64,000 bases of DNA from Vibrio inusitatus (GTDB lineage: Bacteria; Pseudomonadota; Gammaproteobacteria; Enterobacterales; Vibrionaceae): contig AP024878.1 in assembly GCA_024346935.1 (NCBI GenBank), forward strand, positions 682,001 to 746,000, read 5' to 3'. The position numbers and the translations under genes are program-made. Positions 8,241 to 17,669 of this stretch are shown in pieces. A model generated the notes under the pieces. The model did no database searches. It was not told where the DNA came from and was given only the letters and a program-made list of their open reading frames with translations. Each line of letters begins with the position of its first letter. Within the stretch, counting starts at the first letter, position 1.

Positions 8241-8690
8241 ATGCACTGCCCATTTTGTTCAGAAAATGAGACGAAAGTAATCGATTCCCGATTGGTTGCT
8301 GACGGGCATCAAGTACGCCGTCGTCGCCAATGCCTAGCATGTAGTGAACGCTTTACCACCTTTGAGACCGCCGAACTAGTAATGCCAAAGGTGATTAAGT
8401 CCAATGGAAATCGTGAACCCTTTAACGAAGATAAATTATCTAACGGTTTGCATCGTGCGCTTGAGAAACGCCCAGTGAGCGCTGATTCGGTAGAGCTTTC
8501 TATGAGTATCATTAAATCTAAGCTTCGAGCTACCGGTGAGAGAGAAGTTTCTAGTGATATGATTGGAAATCTTGTGATGGAGCAATTGAAAGAATTGGAT
8601 AAGGTTGCTTACATTCGTTTTGCGTCCGTTTATCGTAGCTTCGAAGATATCCGAGAGTTTGGTGAAGAGATCGCCAGACTGGAAGATTAA
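8241..8690 (+). CDS. nrdR: Transcriptional repressor NrdR
   Basis: Zinc- and nucleotide-binding repressor of ribonucleotide reductase operons, 149 residues as in E. coli. The N-terminal zinc ribbon has C3, C6, C31 and C34 (HCPFC and CLACS), with the basic RRRRQ run before the second pair. An ATP-cone domain covers about residues 49-139. GGAG precedes the ATG by eight bases. It is first in the gene string nrdR-ribD-ribE-ribB-ribH-nusB, an arrangement conserved in Vibrio and close to that of enterobacteria. Confidence 0.97.
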   Translation: MHCPFCSENETKVIDSRLVADGHQVRRRRQCLACSERFTTFETAELVMPKVIKSNGNREPFNEDKLSNGLHRALEKRPVSADSVELSMSIIKSKLRATGEREVSSDMIGNLVMEQLKELDKVAYIRFASVYRSFEDIREFGEEIARLED

Positions 8691-8738
8691 CTTGAACTCG
8701 AACTCGTAGAATAGATTTTCAACCTCAAAGAGTCATAA

Positions 8739-9836
8739 ATGAGTTTTTCTGTATTTGATCATCAGATGATGGCGAAAGCAATAAAGCTAGCTGAGAAAGG
8801 CCGCTTTACTACACATCCGAACCCCAATGTTGGCTGTGTCATTACTCAAGGTAACGATATTGTTGGTGACGGCTATCATATCCGCGCTGGTGGTCCACAC
8901 GCGGAAGTACATGCCTTGCGTATGGCTGGTAAAAAGGCTTTAGGCGCGACAGCGTATGTCACACTAGAGCCTTGCTCTCATTATGGTCGTACGCCACCTT
9001 GTGCTGAAGGACTCATTAAAGCGGGTGTTTCTCGTGTTGTCTGCGCAATGCAAGATCCTAACCCGCAGGTCTCAGGCAATGGTATTGCCATGCTTAAAGA
9101 GGCAGGTATAGAGGTTCAAGTTGGATTACTTGAGTCTGAAGCTGAACGTATCAATCGTCCATTTTTGAAGAAAATGCGCACCGGTTTGCCGTGGGTTCAA
9201 CTGAAGATGGCCGCTAGTCTAGACGGTAAAACGGCCCTCAGTAACGGTCAAAGTCAATGGATAACCAGCAGCCAAGCGCGTGCAGATGTTCAGTTCTACC
9301 GAGCACAATCGGGCGCTATTCTCTCTAGCTCAAAAACTGTGATTGATGATAATGCCTCTCTTAACGTGCGTTTCACTGAATTGCCAGACGAAATCCAATC
9401 CTTGTACCCAGAGGGTGAGGTTAGACAACCTCTGCGTGTTATCCTTGATCGTCAGCAAAACTTGAACCCAGAATTGTCCTCAAAGCTGCGCCTATTTAAT
9501 ACTGAAGGTGAGGTGCTGCTGATTTCTGAGCAGAAAAATAGCCAAGAAAAGCACATAGATTTACCAGAGCTACTTGCAAAGCTTGCTCGGGAGCACAATA
9601 TAAACCACATCTGGGTGGAAGCGGGAGCGACACTCGCTGCCAGTTTCATAGAACAACAACTCGTCGATGAGTTTATTGTCTATTTGGCACCAAAAATCAT
9701 GGGAACCGATGGTCGAGGATTGGTGAATTTATTGGGTTTAACCAGTATGGACCAGACCATTGATCTCAACATTGAGCAGATTACCCAAGTAGGGCCGGAT
9801 ATTAAATTGGTCGCTACGTTTAAAACATCAAAATAG
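8739..9836 (+). CDS. ribD: Bifunctional riboflavin deaminase/reductase RibD
   Basis: Catalyses the second and third steps of riboflavin synthesis: deamination of the GTP-derived pyrimidine, then NADPH-dependent side-chain reduction. The protein has 365 residues. The N-terminal cytidine-deaminase-type domain carries the zinc ligands H54, C79 and C88 and catalytic E56 (HAEVHAL, EPCSHYGRTPPC). The C-terminal reductase domain begins at about residue 147 (PWVQLKMAASLDGKTAL). It lies 48 bp after nrdR and 13 bp before ribE. Confidence 0.97.
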   Translation: MSFSVFDHQMMAKAIKLAEKGRFTTHPNPNVGCVITQGNDIVGDGYHIRAGGPHAEVHALRMAGKKALGATAYVTLEPCSHYGRTPPCAEGLIKAGVSRVVCAMQDPNPQVSGNGIAMLKEAGIEVQVGLLESEAERINRPFLKKMRTGLPWVQLKMAASLDGKTALSNGQSQWITSSQARADVQFYRAQSGAILSSSKTVIDDNASLNVRFTELPDEIQSLYPEGEVRQPLRVILDRQQNLNPELSSKLRLFNTEGEVLLISEQKNSQEKHIDLPELLAKLAREHNINHIWVEAGATLAASFIEQQLVDEFIVYLAPKIMGTDGRGLVNLLGLTSMDQTIDLNIEQITQVGPDIKLVATFKTSK

Positions 9837-9849
9837 AGTAGGATTTACT

Positions 9850-10506
9850 ATGTTTACCGGTATTGTTGAAGCCGTTGGTACGCTCGCTAGCATTACAAAT
9901 CAGGGCGAAGATATCTCAATCACGGTGGAAACTGGAAGCTTGGACATGTCTGATGTCAAACTAGGTGACAGTATTGCGACTAATGGCATTTGCTTGACGG
10001 TTGTGCGATTTGATCATCGCTCGTTTACCGCAGACTTGTCAGTCGAGACTCTAAGTAAAACAGGCTTTAGCCAATATCAGGCAGGCGACAGAGTAAATCT
10101 AGAAAAGGCGATGTTACCTACCACTCGATTTGGTGGCCATATTGTCTCAGGGCATGTGGATGGTGTTGGTACCATAGTTGAAAGAATCCCCGTTGGTCGC
10201 GCTGTAGAGTATTGGGTTGAAATACCATCTGATCTCGAACGCTACGTGGCTCAAAAAGGCTCTATTACCGTTGATGGTATTAGCCTGACGGTAAATGACT
10301 TACGTAAGAATGGTTTTAAACTCACTATAGTGCCACATACGTCGGAACAAACCATTATTGATGAATTTGAGGTTGGCAGAAGAGTTAATCTTGAAGTCGA
10401 TGTCCTTGCTCGCTATATGGAGCGACTGCTTGGTATTGGCTCGAATCAGCAACAAGGTTCCTCTACTATTACGATGGAATTTTTACAACAAAACGGCTTT
10501 GCATAG
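9850..10506 (+). CDS. ribE: Riboflavin synthase alpha chain
   Basis: Final step of riboflavin synthesis: dismutates two 6,7-dimethyl-8-ribityllumazine molecules to riboflavin and a pyrimidine. The protein has 218 residues and shows the internal duplication of the family, with repeat 1 opening MFTGIVEAVG and repeat 2 from about residue 98 (GHIVSGHVDGVG). The conserved N-terminal phenylalanine loop (MFTG) and TVDGISLTVN are present. The same protein is called RibC in E. coli nomenclature. It lies in the rib operon, 13 bp after ribD. Confidence 0.96.
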   Translation: MFTGIVEAVGTLASITNQGEDISITVETGSLDMSDVKLGDSIATNGICLTVVRFDHRSFTADLSVETLSKTGFSQYQAGDRVNLEKAMLPTTRFGGHIVSGHVDGVGTIVERIPVGRAVEYWVEIPSDLERYVAQKGSITVDGISLTVNDLRKNGFKLTIVPHTSEQTIIDEFEVGRRVNLEVDVLARYMERLLGIGSNQQQGSSTITMEFLQQNGFA

Positions 10507-10551
10507 TCGTTTCTATACGCGTGCGACAGACACTTAACTAGGAAAGAAAAA

Positions 10552-11661
10552 ATGCCTATCAGCTCACCGCAAGAAATTATTGAAGATATTCGCTTAGGTA
10601 AGATGGTTATCCTAATGGATGATGAAGACCGCGAAAACGAAGGCGATCTTATTATGGCTGCGGAACACATTACTCCTGAAGCCATCAATTTCATGGCAAC
10701 CTACGGACGAGGTCTTATCTGTCTGACCATGACTCAAGAGCGTTGTGCGCGTCTTGGTCTTCCTCCTATGGTACAAGATAACAATGCTCAGTATTCAACT
10801 GCGTTTACCGTTTCAATCGAGGCTGCTGAGGGTGTTACTACTGGTATTTCTGCTGCTGACCGCGCTGTGACGGTACAAGCGGCTGTCGCGCCCGATGCAA
10901 AAGCTGCAGACTTAGTTCAACCAGGACACATCTTCCCTCTATCTGCACAAGATGGCGGTGTATTAACACGTGCTGGACACACAGAAGCTGGCTGTGATTT
11001 AGCTCGTCTAGCTGGTTGTGAACCTGCATCAGTTATCGTAGAGATCCTAAAAGATGACGGTGAAATGGCACGTCGTCCTGATCTAGAAATATTCGCTGAA
11101 AAGCACGATGTTAAGCTAGGCACAATTGCAGATTTGATTGAGTACCGCAATAACACTGAGACAACGATTGAGCGTGTAGCTGAGTGCAAAATGCCAACTG
11201 AATTTGGCGACTTTGATATGGTGACGTACCGTGACACCATTGATAACCAAATTCACTATGCACTGCGCAAGGGTGAGGTCTCTGAAGAGCCTTGCCTAGT
11301 CCGTGTACACTTACAAGATACCTTTACTGATTTACTGCACTCTAACCGCGATTCAGATCGCAGTTGGTCTCTAGACAAAGCGATGAAACGCATTGGTGAA
11401 GAGGGCGGTGTGCTTGTAGTACTTGGTCATGAAGAGACTAGCGAGCAGCTCATTTATAAATTGAAAGCATTTGAGCAACAAGATAAAGGTGAAGCGCCTA
11501 CCATGGCTAAGAAGCAGGGGACTTCACGTCGCGTGGGTGTGGGTTCCCAGATCTTAGCTGACATGGGCGTAAGTAAGATGAAACTGATGTCATCAAGCAA
11601 CAAGCGCTATCACTCTCTGTCGGGCTTTGGGCTGGACGTAGTAGAGTACGTGTGTGAATAA
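10552..11661 (+). CDS. ribB: 3,4-dihydroxy-2-butanone 4-phosphate synthase with degenerate GTP cyclohydrolase II domain (RibBX type)
   Basis: Makes the four-carbon riboflavin precursor from ribulose 5-phosphate. The protein has 369 residues. The N-terminal DHBP synthase domain (about 1-203) is intact, with [11 protein letters not shown], the Thr-rich TGISAADR segment and HIFPL with [14 protein letters not shown]. The C-terminal half (about 206-369) aligns with GTP cyclohydrolase II but lacks the SECLTGD and RCDCG zinc-cysteine motif; [10 protein letters not shown] stands in that region. Cyclohydrolase activity is therefore unlikely and a separate RibA is expected elsewhere. This matches the RibBX variant known from Proteobacteria. 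No FMN riboswitch is seen upstream. Confidence 0.93.
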   Translation: MPISSPQEIIEDIRLGKMVILMDDEDRENEGDLIMAAEHITPEAINFMATYGRGLICLTMTQERCARLGLPPMVQDNNAQYSTAFTVSIEAAEGVTTGISAADRAVTVQAAVAPDAKAADLVQPGHIFPLSAQDGGVLTRAGHTEAGCDLARLAGCEPASVIVEILKDDGEMARRPDLEIFAEKHDVKLGTIADLIEYRNNTETTIERVAECKMPTEFGDFDMVTYRDTIDNQIHYALRKGEVSEEPCLVRVHLQDTFTDLLHSNRDSDRSWSLDKAMKRIGEEGGVLVVLGHEETSEQLIYKLKAFEQQDKGEAPTMAKKQGTSRRVGVGSQILADMGVSKMKLMSSSNKRYHSLSGFGLDVVEYVCE

Positions 11662-11672
11662 CAATTAATATG

Positions 11673-11697
11673 AACGGGCCATTGTTTTGGTCCGTTT
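11673..11697 (+). terminator. Weak hairpin between ribB and ribH
   Basis: Stem AACGGGCC/GGTCCGTT with an 8-nt loop and one G-T pair is followed by only a short T run. It may attenuate transcription into ribH, which begins about 100 bp downstream. Confidence 0.4.
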
Positions 11698-11799
11698 AAC
11701 CAATAACTCGAGAATTAGCTGAAATGATATTAGATCCTAGTCACATTATTGTGCTAGAATCCGGCGATTCTCGCTCATGAGATAGTTGAAGGAAAACTT

Positions 11800-12270
11800 A
11801 TGAAAGTCATCGAAGGTGGATTTCCAGCACCCAATGCAAAAATTGCTATAGTAATTTCGCGTTTTAACAGCTTTATTAATGAAAGCTTGTTGTCTGGTGC
11901 TATCGATACCTTGAAGCGACACGGACAGGTTGCAGAAGAGAATATTACAGTAGTACGTTGCCCAGGTGCGGTTGAATTACCACTTGTTGCTCAACGTGTT
12001 GCTCGTACTGAGAAATACGATGCTATCGTTTCTCTAGGTACGGTAATTCGTGGCGGAACGCCACACTTCGACTATGTTTGTAGTGAGTGTAATAAAGGTC
12101 TAGCTCAAGTGTCACTGGAGTACAGTTTACCAGTCGCATTTGGTGTTTTGACTGTTGATACCATAGATCAAGCTATCGAGCGTGCTGGAACCAAGGCTGG
12201 TAACAAAGGTGCAGAGGCTGCACTGAGCGCGCTAGAGATGATCAACGTTCTTTCTGAAATCGATTCCTAA
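11800..12270 (+). CDS. ribH: 6,7-dimethyl-8-ribityllumazine synthase RibH
   Basis: Condenses the RibD pathway product with the RibB product to give lumazine, the substrate of RibE. It forms 60-mer or pentameric shells. The protein has 156 residues, as in E. coli. [13 protein letters not shown] and the [21 protein letters not shown] and FGVLTVDT motifs line the active site. A GAAGGAAAA RBS precedes ATG 11800. Its TAA overlaps the possible ATG of nusB, indicating translational coupling. Confidence 0.97.
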   Translation: MKVIEGGFPAPNAKIAIVISRFNSFINESLLSGAIDTLKRHGQVAEENITVVRCPGAVELPLVAQRVARTEKYDAIVSLGTVIRGGTPHFDYVCSECNKGLAQVSLEYSLPVAFGVLTVDTIDQAIERAGTKAGNKGAEAALSALEMINVLSEIDS

Positions 12271-12740
12271 TGGGGGCCAGTGTGAAACCAGCCGCACGTC
12301 GTAATGCACGTCAATTTGCTCTACAAGCTATATATTCTTGGCAGATCACTAAAGAGAATATCGCGACTGTAGAAGAACAGTTTTTGTCCGCTGGAAAGTA
12401 TGGTGAAGAAGACACCCATGCTGACGAGCCAGCGTTAAATGAACAAGAGACAGATGTAGCATACTTCCGTGACCTGTTGACTGGTGTTGCACTGTCTCAC
12501 CAAGAGCTCGACAGCAAGCTACGTCCATTCCTTTCTCGTCCTATGCAGGACTTGGACATGATGGAACTAGCGCTACTTCGTCTAGCAGTTTATGAGATGA
12601 CTCGTCGTGAAGACGTTCCTCATAAAGTTGTTATCAACGAGGCGATTGAATTAGCGAAAGTATTTGCAGCTGAAGACAGCTACAAGTTCGTTAATGGTGT
12701 GCTTGATAAAGCAGCACCTTCACTTCGTAAAAACAAATAA
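12270..12740 (+). CDS. nusB: Transcription antitermination factor NusB
   Basis: Binds boxA RNA with S10 and promotes antitermination in rRNA operons. The all-helical protein has 156 residues. [16 protein letters not shown] is the N-terminal RNA-binding helix, and the C-terminal [25 protein letters not shown] is the family's best-conserved block. ATG 12270 overlaps the ribH stop as TAATG. GTG 12282, four codons in, is an alternative because GGGGG (12272-12276) could serve as its RBS. A terminator follows. Confidence 0.95.
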   Translation: MGASVKPAARRNARQFALQAIYSWQITKENIATVEEQFLSAGKYGEEDTHADEPALNEQETDVAYFRDLLTGVALSHQELDSKLRPFLSRPMQDLDMMELALLRLAVYEMTRREDVPHKVVINEAIELAKVFAAEDSYKFVNGVLDKAAPSLRKNK

Positions 12741-12776
12741 TAGTCGAAACCGATTGTTGAAAATCATATAGTTATA

Positions 12777-12802
12777 AAGGTCAGCATCTGCTGGCCTTTT
12801 TT
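12777..12802 (+). terminator. Intrinsic terminator after nusB
   Basis: Stem AAGGTCAGCA/TGCTGGCCTT with a 2-nt spacer and one G-T pair runs into six T residues. thiL begins only 36 bp later, so read-through probably supplies some thiL mRNA. Confidence 0.75.
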
Positions 12803-12837
12803 GTATGTGTTAATTGAGTGAATTATTAGGAGAGGGT

Positions 12838-13806
12838 GTGGCTGGAGAGTTTGAGCTGATTAGCAAGTACTTTGCTAAACAGAAGCTAACACGAGGTGAT
12901 GTTGAATTATCTCAGGGTGATGATTGCGCACTGTTGATATCCCCTCCGGGTACTCAGATTGCCGTCAGCACTGATTCGTTGGTCGCCGGTACTCACTTTC
13001 TTGAAAACGCCAATTCTAAATGGATTGGACATAAGGCGCTCGCCTCTAATATCAGTGATTTAGCCGCCATGGGAGCGGAACCTGCCTGGGTTTCGATGGC
13101 GATCTCACTCCCTGAACCTGATGAAAAATGGCTTGAAGGGTTTTGTGAGGGGTTCTTTAGTCTTGCTGATGCCCATAATTTACAATTGATTGGCGGGGAT
13201 ACCACTCGAGGGCCACTAAGCATTACGCTAACCATTCAAGGTTTTGTGCCTATAGGAAAGGCCCTTTTGCGTTCTGGTGCTCAAATTGGTGATAAGGTCT
13301 TTGTCAGTGGAACTCTTGGAAACAGTCATGCTGGCCTAGAGGTTATACTTGATAAAGAGAAGCGGCTTCTACCCAACGCCTCAGTACTTGAAAAAAGCCA
13401 TTATTGTGCAAGCTCTAGAGCGAACTTTGGGATGCTATTAAGGGACAAGGCCTCGAGTTGTATCGACATATCTGATGGGTTGATTTCGGATATAAAGCAC
13501 ATCATGGCGCGATCTAACGTTGGTGCAGATCTGCATTGCGATAAGCTTCCAGTGTCTCAAGAGTTGGTTGAGTTTTGTCAGGATAAGCAAACCGCCCAGA
13601 ACTATGCATTAAAAAGCGGAGAAGAGTACGAGCTTTGTTTTACCGTACCACAACATCTGATAGAGTCAGTGCGTCAGGTAGCGGAAAATGAAAGCGTTCA
13701 GATAACAGAGATTGGAGAGATCACTGATTCTAAAATGTTAAAACTGTTTCGTAATAACAAAGCCTTACAAGAGAATGTGGCGGGTTTTGACCACTTTCGT
13801 TCTTGA
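12838..13806 (+). CDS. thiL: Thiamine-monophosphate kinase ThiL
   Basis: ATP-dependent phosphorylation of thiamine monophosphate to the active cofactor thiamine diphosphate. The protein has 322 residues with the PurM-like ATPase fold: GDDCALL, STDSLVAGTHF, LASNISDLAAMGAEPAW, LIGGDTTRGPLS and DISDGLISDIKHI are the family's acidic metal- and ATP-binding motifs. GTG 12838 is chosen because AGGAGAGGG lies just upstream and because MAGEFELISKYF aligns with the E. coli start. An in-frame TTG at 12814 precedes the RBS. It lies 32 bp before pgpA. Confidence 0.95.
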   Translation: MAGEFELISKYFAKQKLTRGDVELSQGDDCALLISPPGTQIAVSTDSLVAGTHFLENANSKWIGHKALASNISDLAAMGAEPAWVSMAISLPEPDEKWLEGFCEGFFSLADAHNLQLIGGDTTRGPLSITLTIQGFVPIGKALLRSGAQIGDKVFVSGTLGNSHAGLEVILDKEKRLLPNASVLEKSHYCASSRANFGMLLRDKASSCIDISDGLISDIKHIMARSNVGADLHCDKLPVSQELVEFCQDKQTAQNYALKSGEEYELCFTVPQHLIESVRQVAENESVQITEIGEITDSKMLKLFRNNKALQENVAGFDHFRS

Positions 13807-13838
13807 ATCTATTTACTACAACGACTTAGAGACACTCA

Positions 13839-14342
13839 ATGAGCAATCCCCTTGATAAGATTTCGTTAGATAACCCTTGGCATCTATTCGCAACAGGTTT
13901 TGGTAGTGGTCTCTCACCTATCATCCCCGGCACAATGGGCACCTTAGCTTCTATTCCGCTCTATTTAGCATTAGTACAGTTGCCATTGAGTGCGTACATG
14001 GTCGTTGTATTACTCAGTTGCATCATCGGCATTAAGATTTGTGATGTTACAGCGAAGGATATGGGCGTTCACGATCACGGTTCTATTGTATGGGACGAGT
14101 TCGCAGGGTTTTGGATCACTATGCTAGTGGTGCCAATATTGAGCATTCCGGCCAATGAGTGGCGCTGGTTGATTGCTGGCTTTGTTTTATTCCGCTTCTT
14201 CGACATGGTAAAACCATGGCCTATCAGTTATTTGGATAAACATGTTCATGGTGGTTTTGGCATCATGATAGATGATATTTTAGCTGGTGTTATGGCTGGA
14301 TTGAGTTTGGTTATATTTGGCTGGGGACTGGGCTGGATTTAG
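13839..14342 (+). CDS. pgpA: Phosphatidylglycerophosphatase A
   Basis: Inner-membrane enzyme that dephosphorylates phosphatidylglycerol phosphate to phosphatidylglycerol. The protein has 167 residues. It has three or four hydrophobic segments and the family's conserved ATGFGSGLSPIIPGTMGTL block near residues 18-38. VWDEFAGFW and the D-x-x-KPWP motif (FFDMVKPWPI) carry acidic residues. It ends the plus-strand string and converges on dxs, with a palindromic terminator between. Confidence 0.95.
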   Translation: MSNPLDKISLDNPWHLFATGFGSGLSPIIPGTMGTLASIPLYLALVQLPLSAYMVVVLLSCIIGIKICDVTAKDMGVHDHGSIVWDEFAGFWITMLVVPILSIPANEWRWLIAGFVLFRFFDMVKPWPISYLDKHVHGGFGIMIDDILAGVMAGLSLVIFGWGLGWI

Positions 14343-14350
14343 ATGTTTTA

Positions 14351-14376
14351 GGCTCTAGTTCCTAGGAACTAGAGCC
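14351..14376. terminator. 26-bp perfect palindrome between convergent pgpA and dxs
   Basis: GGCTCTAGTTCC to its exact complement forms a 26-bp perfect inverted repeat with no spacer. It sits between the pgpA stop and the dxs stop. Plus-strand RNA meets a T-rich tail (ATTTTATTTT), so it probably acts as a shared terminator. Confidence 0.65.
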
Positions 14377-14381
14377 AGATT

Positions 14382-16247
14382 TTATTTTGCTAGATACTCT
14401 TCAATCTGGCGCTGAATACCTTTGGCATCTAAGCCTAGTTCAACATGCATCTCGTCTTGTGTACCTTGAGCAATAAATCGGTCTGGAAGACCTAGATTTA
14501 AGACGGGTTTCGCGATCTTTTGCGACATTAGGTATTCCACAACACCGCTACCCGCACCGCCTGCAACGACGTTCTCTTCGATAGTCACTAACACATCGTG
14601 TTCTGCTGCCAACTGTTGTATTAACTCTTCGTCTAGAGGCTTAACAAAGCGCATATCGGCAACAGTTGCACCCAGTTTCTCTGCTGCTTGCTGTGCATTA
14701 TCAAGGAAGGTACCAAAGCTCAAGATAGCAACGTTACTGCCTTTGCGAACAACTCGACCTTTGCCTATCTCAAGCGCGGTGAAAGATTGCTGAATTTCAG
14801 CGCCAGTGCCACTGCCTCTAGGGTAGCGAACAGCTGCTGGCCCCTGATGTTGATGACCGGTGTAAAGCATTTGACGACATTCGTCTTCGTCGCTTGGCGC
14901 CATAATCATCATGTTAGGGATACAGCGCATAAAGCTAAGATCAAAGGCTCCCTGATGGGTTTGGCCATCTGCGCCTACAAGCCCAGCTCGGTCAATAGCG
15001 AACAAAACGGGTAGGTTCATAATAGCAACATCATGAATCAGCTGATCGTAGCCACGTTGTAAGAAAGTGGAGTAGATTGCCACAATAGGCTTGTTGCCTG
15101 AAATAGCCAATCCAGTAGCCAGAGTGACAGCATGCTGCTCGGCAATTGCCACATCAAAATATTGTTTTGGAAACTCCTTGGAGAAGCGCACCATACCTGA
15201 TCCTTCACGCATAGCTGGCGTGATCGCCATTAGCTTTGGATCTTGCGCGGCCATATCGCAAAGGAAGTCACCAAAGACTTTAGAGAAAGTTGGCTTGCCG
15301 CCTTTGCTCTTAGGTAGTGAGCTTGCAGCAGGGTCAAATTTAGGTACGCCGTGATAGCCAATAGGGTCTTTTTCAGCAGGTTCATAGCCCTTGCCCTTCT
15401 TGGTCATAATGTGCAGGAACTGAGGCCCTTTTAGGTGGCGCATGTTCTTCAGCGTTTTAACCAACTCTAGTACATCGTGCCCATCTACAGGACCAATGTA
15501 GTTAAATCCTAGCTCTTCAAACATGGTACCTGGAACAACCATGCCTTTAAGGTGCTCTTCGGTACGACGAACTAGTTCTTTAATTGGAGGTACGCCGGAT
15601 AGGACTTTTTTACCGCCCTCACGGATAGAAGTATACAGACTGCCTGACAACACTTGAGCAAGGTGATTGTTCAATGCACCGACATTTTCAGAGATAGACA
15701 TCTCGTTGTCGTTTAGTACCACTAGCATATCAGGATGAATGTCACCCGCGTGATTCATAGCTTCAAATGCCATGCCTGCAGTGATAGCACCATCACCAAT
15801 AACGCTTACTACCTTGCGATTATTCGCTTCTTTTTGCGCGCCAATAGCGATGCCAAGAGCTGCGCTTATCGATGTAGAAGAGTGGCCTACCGAAAGTACG
15901 TCATATTCGCTTTCGCCTCGCCAAGGGAAAGGATGCAAACCGTCTTTTTGACGAATGGTTGGCATTTGTTCGCGGCGACCGGTTAGGATTTTATGCGGAT
16001 AAGCCTGATGACCTACGTCCCAGAGAAGTTGGTCATAAGGGGTCTGGTAGACGTAGTGCAGGGCAACGGTAAGCTCGACCGTACCCAAGCCTGAGGCTAA
16101 GTGACCACTGGATTGACTTACGCTGTTTAGTAGGTAAGTACGCAGTTCATCACAAAGTGTTGGAAGCGTTTCTTTAGGAAGAGAACGCAACTCATCAGGC
16201 GTGTTGGCCAATGCCAATGTTGGGTATTTCGAGATATCAAGTGTCAT
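14382..16247 (-). CDS. dxs: 1-deoxy-D-xylulose-5-phosphate synthase
   Basis: First step of the MEP isoprenoid pathway: joins pyruvate and glyceraldehyde 3-phosphate. The product also feeds thiamine and pyridoxal synthesis. The protein has 621 residues (E. coli 620). The thiamine-diphosphate motif [18 protein letters not shown] with NDN is present at about 154-183, and the transketolase-like pyrimidine and C-terminal domains follow. [10 protein letters not shown] and the [11 protein letters not shown] block are conserved. It lies 26 bp after ispA, in an xseB-ispA-dxs operon. Confidence 0.97.
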   Translation of the reverse strand: MTLDISKYPTLALANTPDELRSLPKETLPTLCDELRTYLLNSVSQSSGHLASGLGTVELTVALHYVYQTPYDQLLWDVGHQAYPHKILTGRREQMPTIRQKDGLHPFPWRGESEYDVLSVGHSSTSISAALGIAIGAQKEANNRKVVSVIGDGAITAGMAFEAMNHAGDIHPDMLVVLNDNEMSISENVGALNNHLAQVLSGSLYTSIREGGKKVLSGVPPIKELVRRTEEHLKGMVVPGTMFEELGFNYIGPVDGHDVLELVKTLKNMRHLKGPQFLHIMTKKGKGYEPAEKDPIGYHGVPKFDPAASSLPKSKGGKPTFSKVFGDFLCDMAAQDPKLMAITPAMREGSGMVRFSKEFPKQYFDVAIAEQHAVTLATGLAISGNKPIVAIYSTFLQRGYDQLIHDVAIMNLPVLFAIDRAGLVGADGQTHQGAFDLSFMRCIPNMMIMAPSDEDECRQMLYTGHQHQGPAAVRYPRGSGTGAEIQQSFTALEIGKGRVVRKGSNVAILSFGTFLDNAQQAAEKLGATVADMRFVKPLDEELIQQLAAEHDVLVTIEENVVAGGAGSGVVEYLMSQKIAKPVLNLGLPDRFIAQGTQDEMHVELGLDAKGIQRQIEEYLAK

Positions 16248-16273
16248 ATGTATTCGCGCTGATAAGTGAGTAA

Positions 16274-17167
16274 TTAGTTCTTTCTTTCGACCACATAGCG
16301 AGCAAACTGCTCTAAAAGATCAGTGTTGTAAGGAATGCCTTCCAGCTCTAACAAGGCTTTCTCTAACAACAGTGCCGCTTTTTCCTGCGCACCCTCTAGT
16401 CCGAGTAGCGAAGGGTAGGTCGATTTGTTCAATGCTAAGTCTGAGCCTTGAGGCTTGCCTAACGTTTCTGTATCACTAGTAATGTCTAAAATGTCATCTT
16501 GGACTTGAAAAGCCAATCCTATCATCTCTGCAAAGGCATCAAGACGAGGCAGTTGTTCGATACCTTGATCGCCGGCGGATAATGCGCCCAATTGAATGGC
16601 TGATTTTATCAGCGCGCCTGTTTTATTGCGATGAATCAGTTTTAGTTCATCTAGAGAGACTTGACGATTTTCCGCCTCTAAATCGAGGGATTGCCCGAGG
16701 CACATGCCCGATGCTCCAGAAGCGCCAGCTAAGCTCTGTACCATTTTTATACGATAACTTTCTGCTTGAGGAGCAAGTTTACCTTCCGCCAAGATACTAA
16801 AGGCTAGTGTCTGTAGCGCATCTCCGGCTAAAATAGCGGTCGCTTCATCAAATTCAATATGACACGTAGCTTGGCCACGACGTAATTCATCGTCGTCCAT
16901 CGCAGGCAGGTCATCATGAATCAAAGAGTAAGCATGGATACACTCAATGGCTGAAGCTGGCGTATCCAAAGACTCATTGTTCAGACCAAACACAGAACCG
17001 GTGGCGTAAACAAGAAAAGGCCGAGCACGCTTGCCACCCAATAATAACCCATAGCGCATAGCTTGAATCAGATTATTGTCTTGAGAGTGTAAAGAGTCTA
17101 ACCACGTCTCTAGTTGTTGGTTATTGCGCTTTTGGTAGTTTTCAAGTTGCTGTTTAAATTGGGTCAT
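16274..17167 (-). CDS. ispA: Farnesyl diphosphate synthase IspA
   Basis: Prenyltransferase condensing two isopentenyl diphosphates with dimethylallyl diphosphate to C15 farnesyl diphosphate, the substrate of UppS at 46.4 kb. The protein has 297 residues (E. coli 299). It has the two aspartate-rich motifs [10 protein letters not shown] and QVQDDILD, and GGKRARPFL for diphosphate binding. ATG 17167 (MTQFKQQ) is chosen by alignment to the family; the longer reading from 17206 lies wholly within xseB. It overlaps the xseB 3' end by 14 bp, so translation is coupled. Confidence 0.96.
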   Translation of the reverse strand: MTQFKQQLENYQKRNNQQLETWLDSLHSQDNNLIQAMRYGLLLGGKRARPFLVYATGSVFGLNNESLDTPASAIECIHAYSLIHDDLPAMDDDELRRGQATCHIEFDEATAILAGDALQTLAFSILAEGKLAPQAESYRIKMVQSLAGASGASGMCLGQSLDLEAENRQVSLDELKLIHRNKTGALIKSAIQLGALSAGDQGIEQLPRLDAFAEMIGLAFQVQDDILDITSDTETLGKPQGSDLALNKSTYPSLLGLEGAQEKAALLLEKALLELEGIPYNTDLLEQFARYVVERKN

Positions 17168-17408
17168 TGCCAGATTCAAATTTGAAATCTTGAGGAGTCG
17201 CTTCAACCTGATTTTCCATCAAGATTGAAACACGTTGTTCAGCTTGGTCTAGCTTGGATTGACCAGCACGAGCGAGTGCAATGCCGCGTTCAAAATTCTT
17301 TAATGCAGAATCGAGTTCGAGGTCACCTTGTTCAAGCTGATTGACTATGCTGTCGAGCTCTTTAAGAGACTCTTCAAAACTCATATTCTCTGGTTTTTTA
17401 GTCGCCAT
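17154..17408 (-). CDS. xseB: Exodeoxyribonuclease VII small subunit
   Basis: Small helical subunit of exonuclease VII, which degrades single-stranded DNA with XseA (not in the window). The protein has 84 residues (E. coli 80). MSFEESLKELDSIVNQLEQGDLELDSALKNFERG is a two-helix coiled-coil unit typical of the family (not shown further here). ATG 17408 (MATKKPEN) is preferred, with ATG 17414 as an alternative. It is first in the xseB-ispA-dxs operon and divergent from thiI, as in E. coli. Confidence 0.93.
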   Translation of the reverse strand: MATKKPENMSFEESLKELDSIVNQLEQGDLELDSALKNFERGIALARAGQSKLDQAEQRVSILMENQVEATPQDFKFESGNDPI

Positions 17409-17552
17409 GTTCATTCTTTTCTACGCTAGGATCTGGGAAAGGTAACTCAGGCAGGAGTCATGGTCAATTTTAGCAGTTAAAAATCCTGCGATATCACTAA
17501 CTTTAGTTCATTTTCTGATAGTTAAATGAACAGACAAGTGGGTTGTTTTATT

Positions 17553-17580
17553 TTTACTCTGACTTAAATAGGTATATAAT
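17553..17580 (+). promoter_or_regulatory. Probable thiI promoter
   Basis: TATAAT (17575-17580) is preceded 16 bp upstream by TTTACT (17553-17558). It predicts a start near 17587 and a leader of about 80 nt. The remainder of the 261-bp xseB-thiI gap shows no other clear element; it must also hold the xseB promoter. Confidence 0.5.
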
Positions 17581-17669
17581 TCGTCGCCCTCAATTATCCT
17601 TGCACTTACTATCAGCAGAATAATTTAGGCTAGACTCAAGTCATCGACTAATCAGAAGCGAAATTACCT

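Noticed and set aside
10430..10551. FMN riboswitch ahead of ribB
   Set aside because: The 45-bp ribE-ribB gap is too short and shows none of the conserved FMN element helices.
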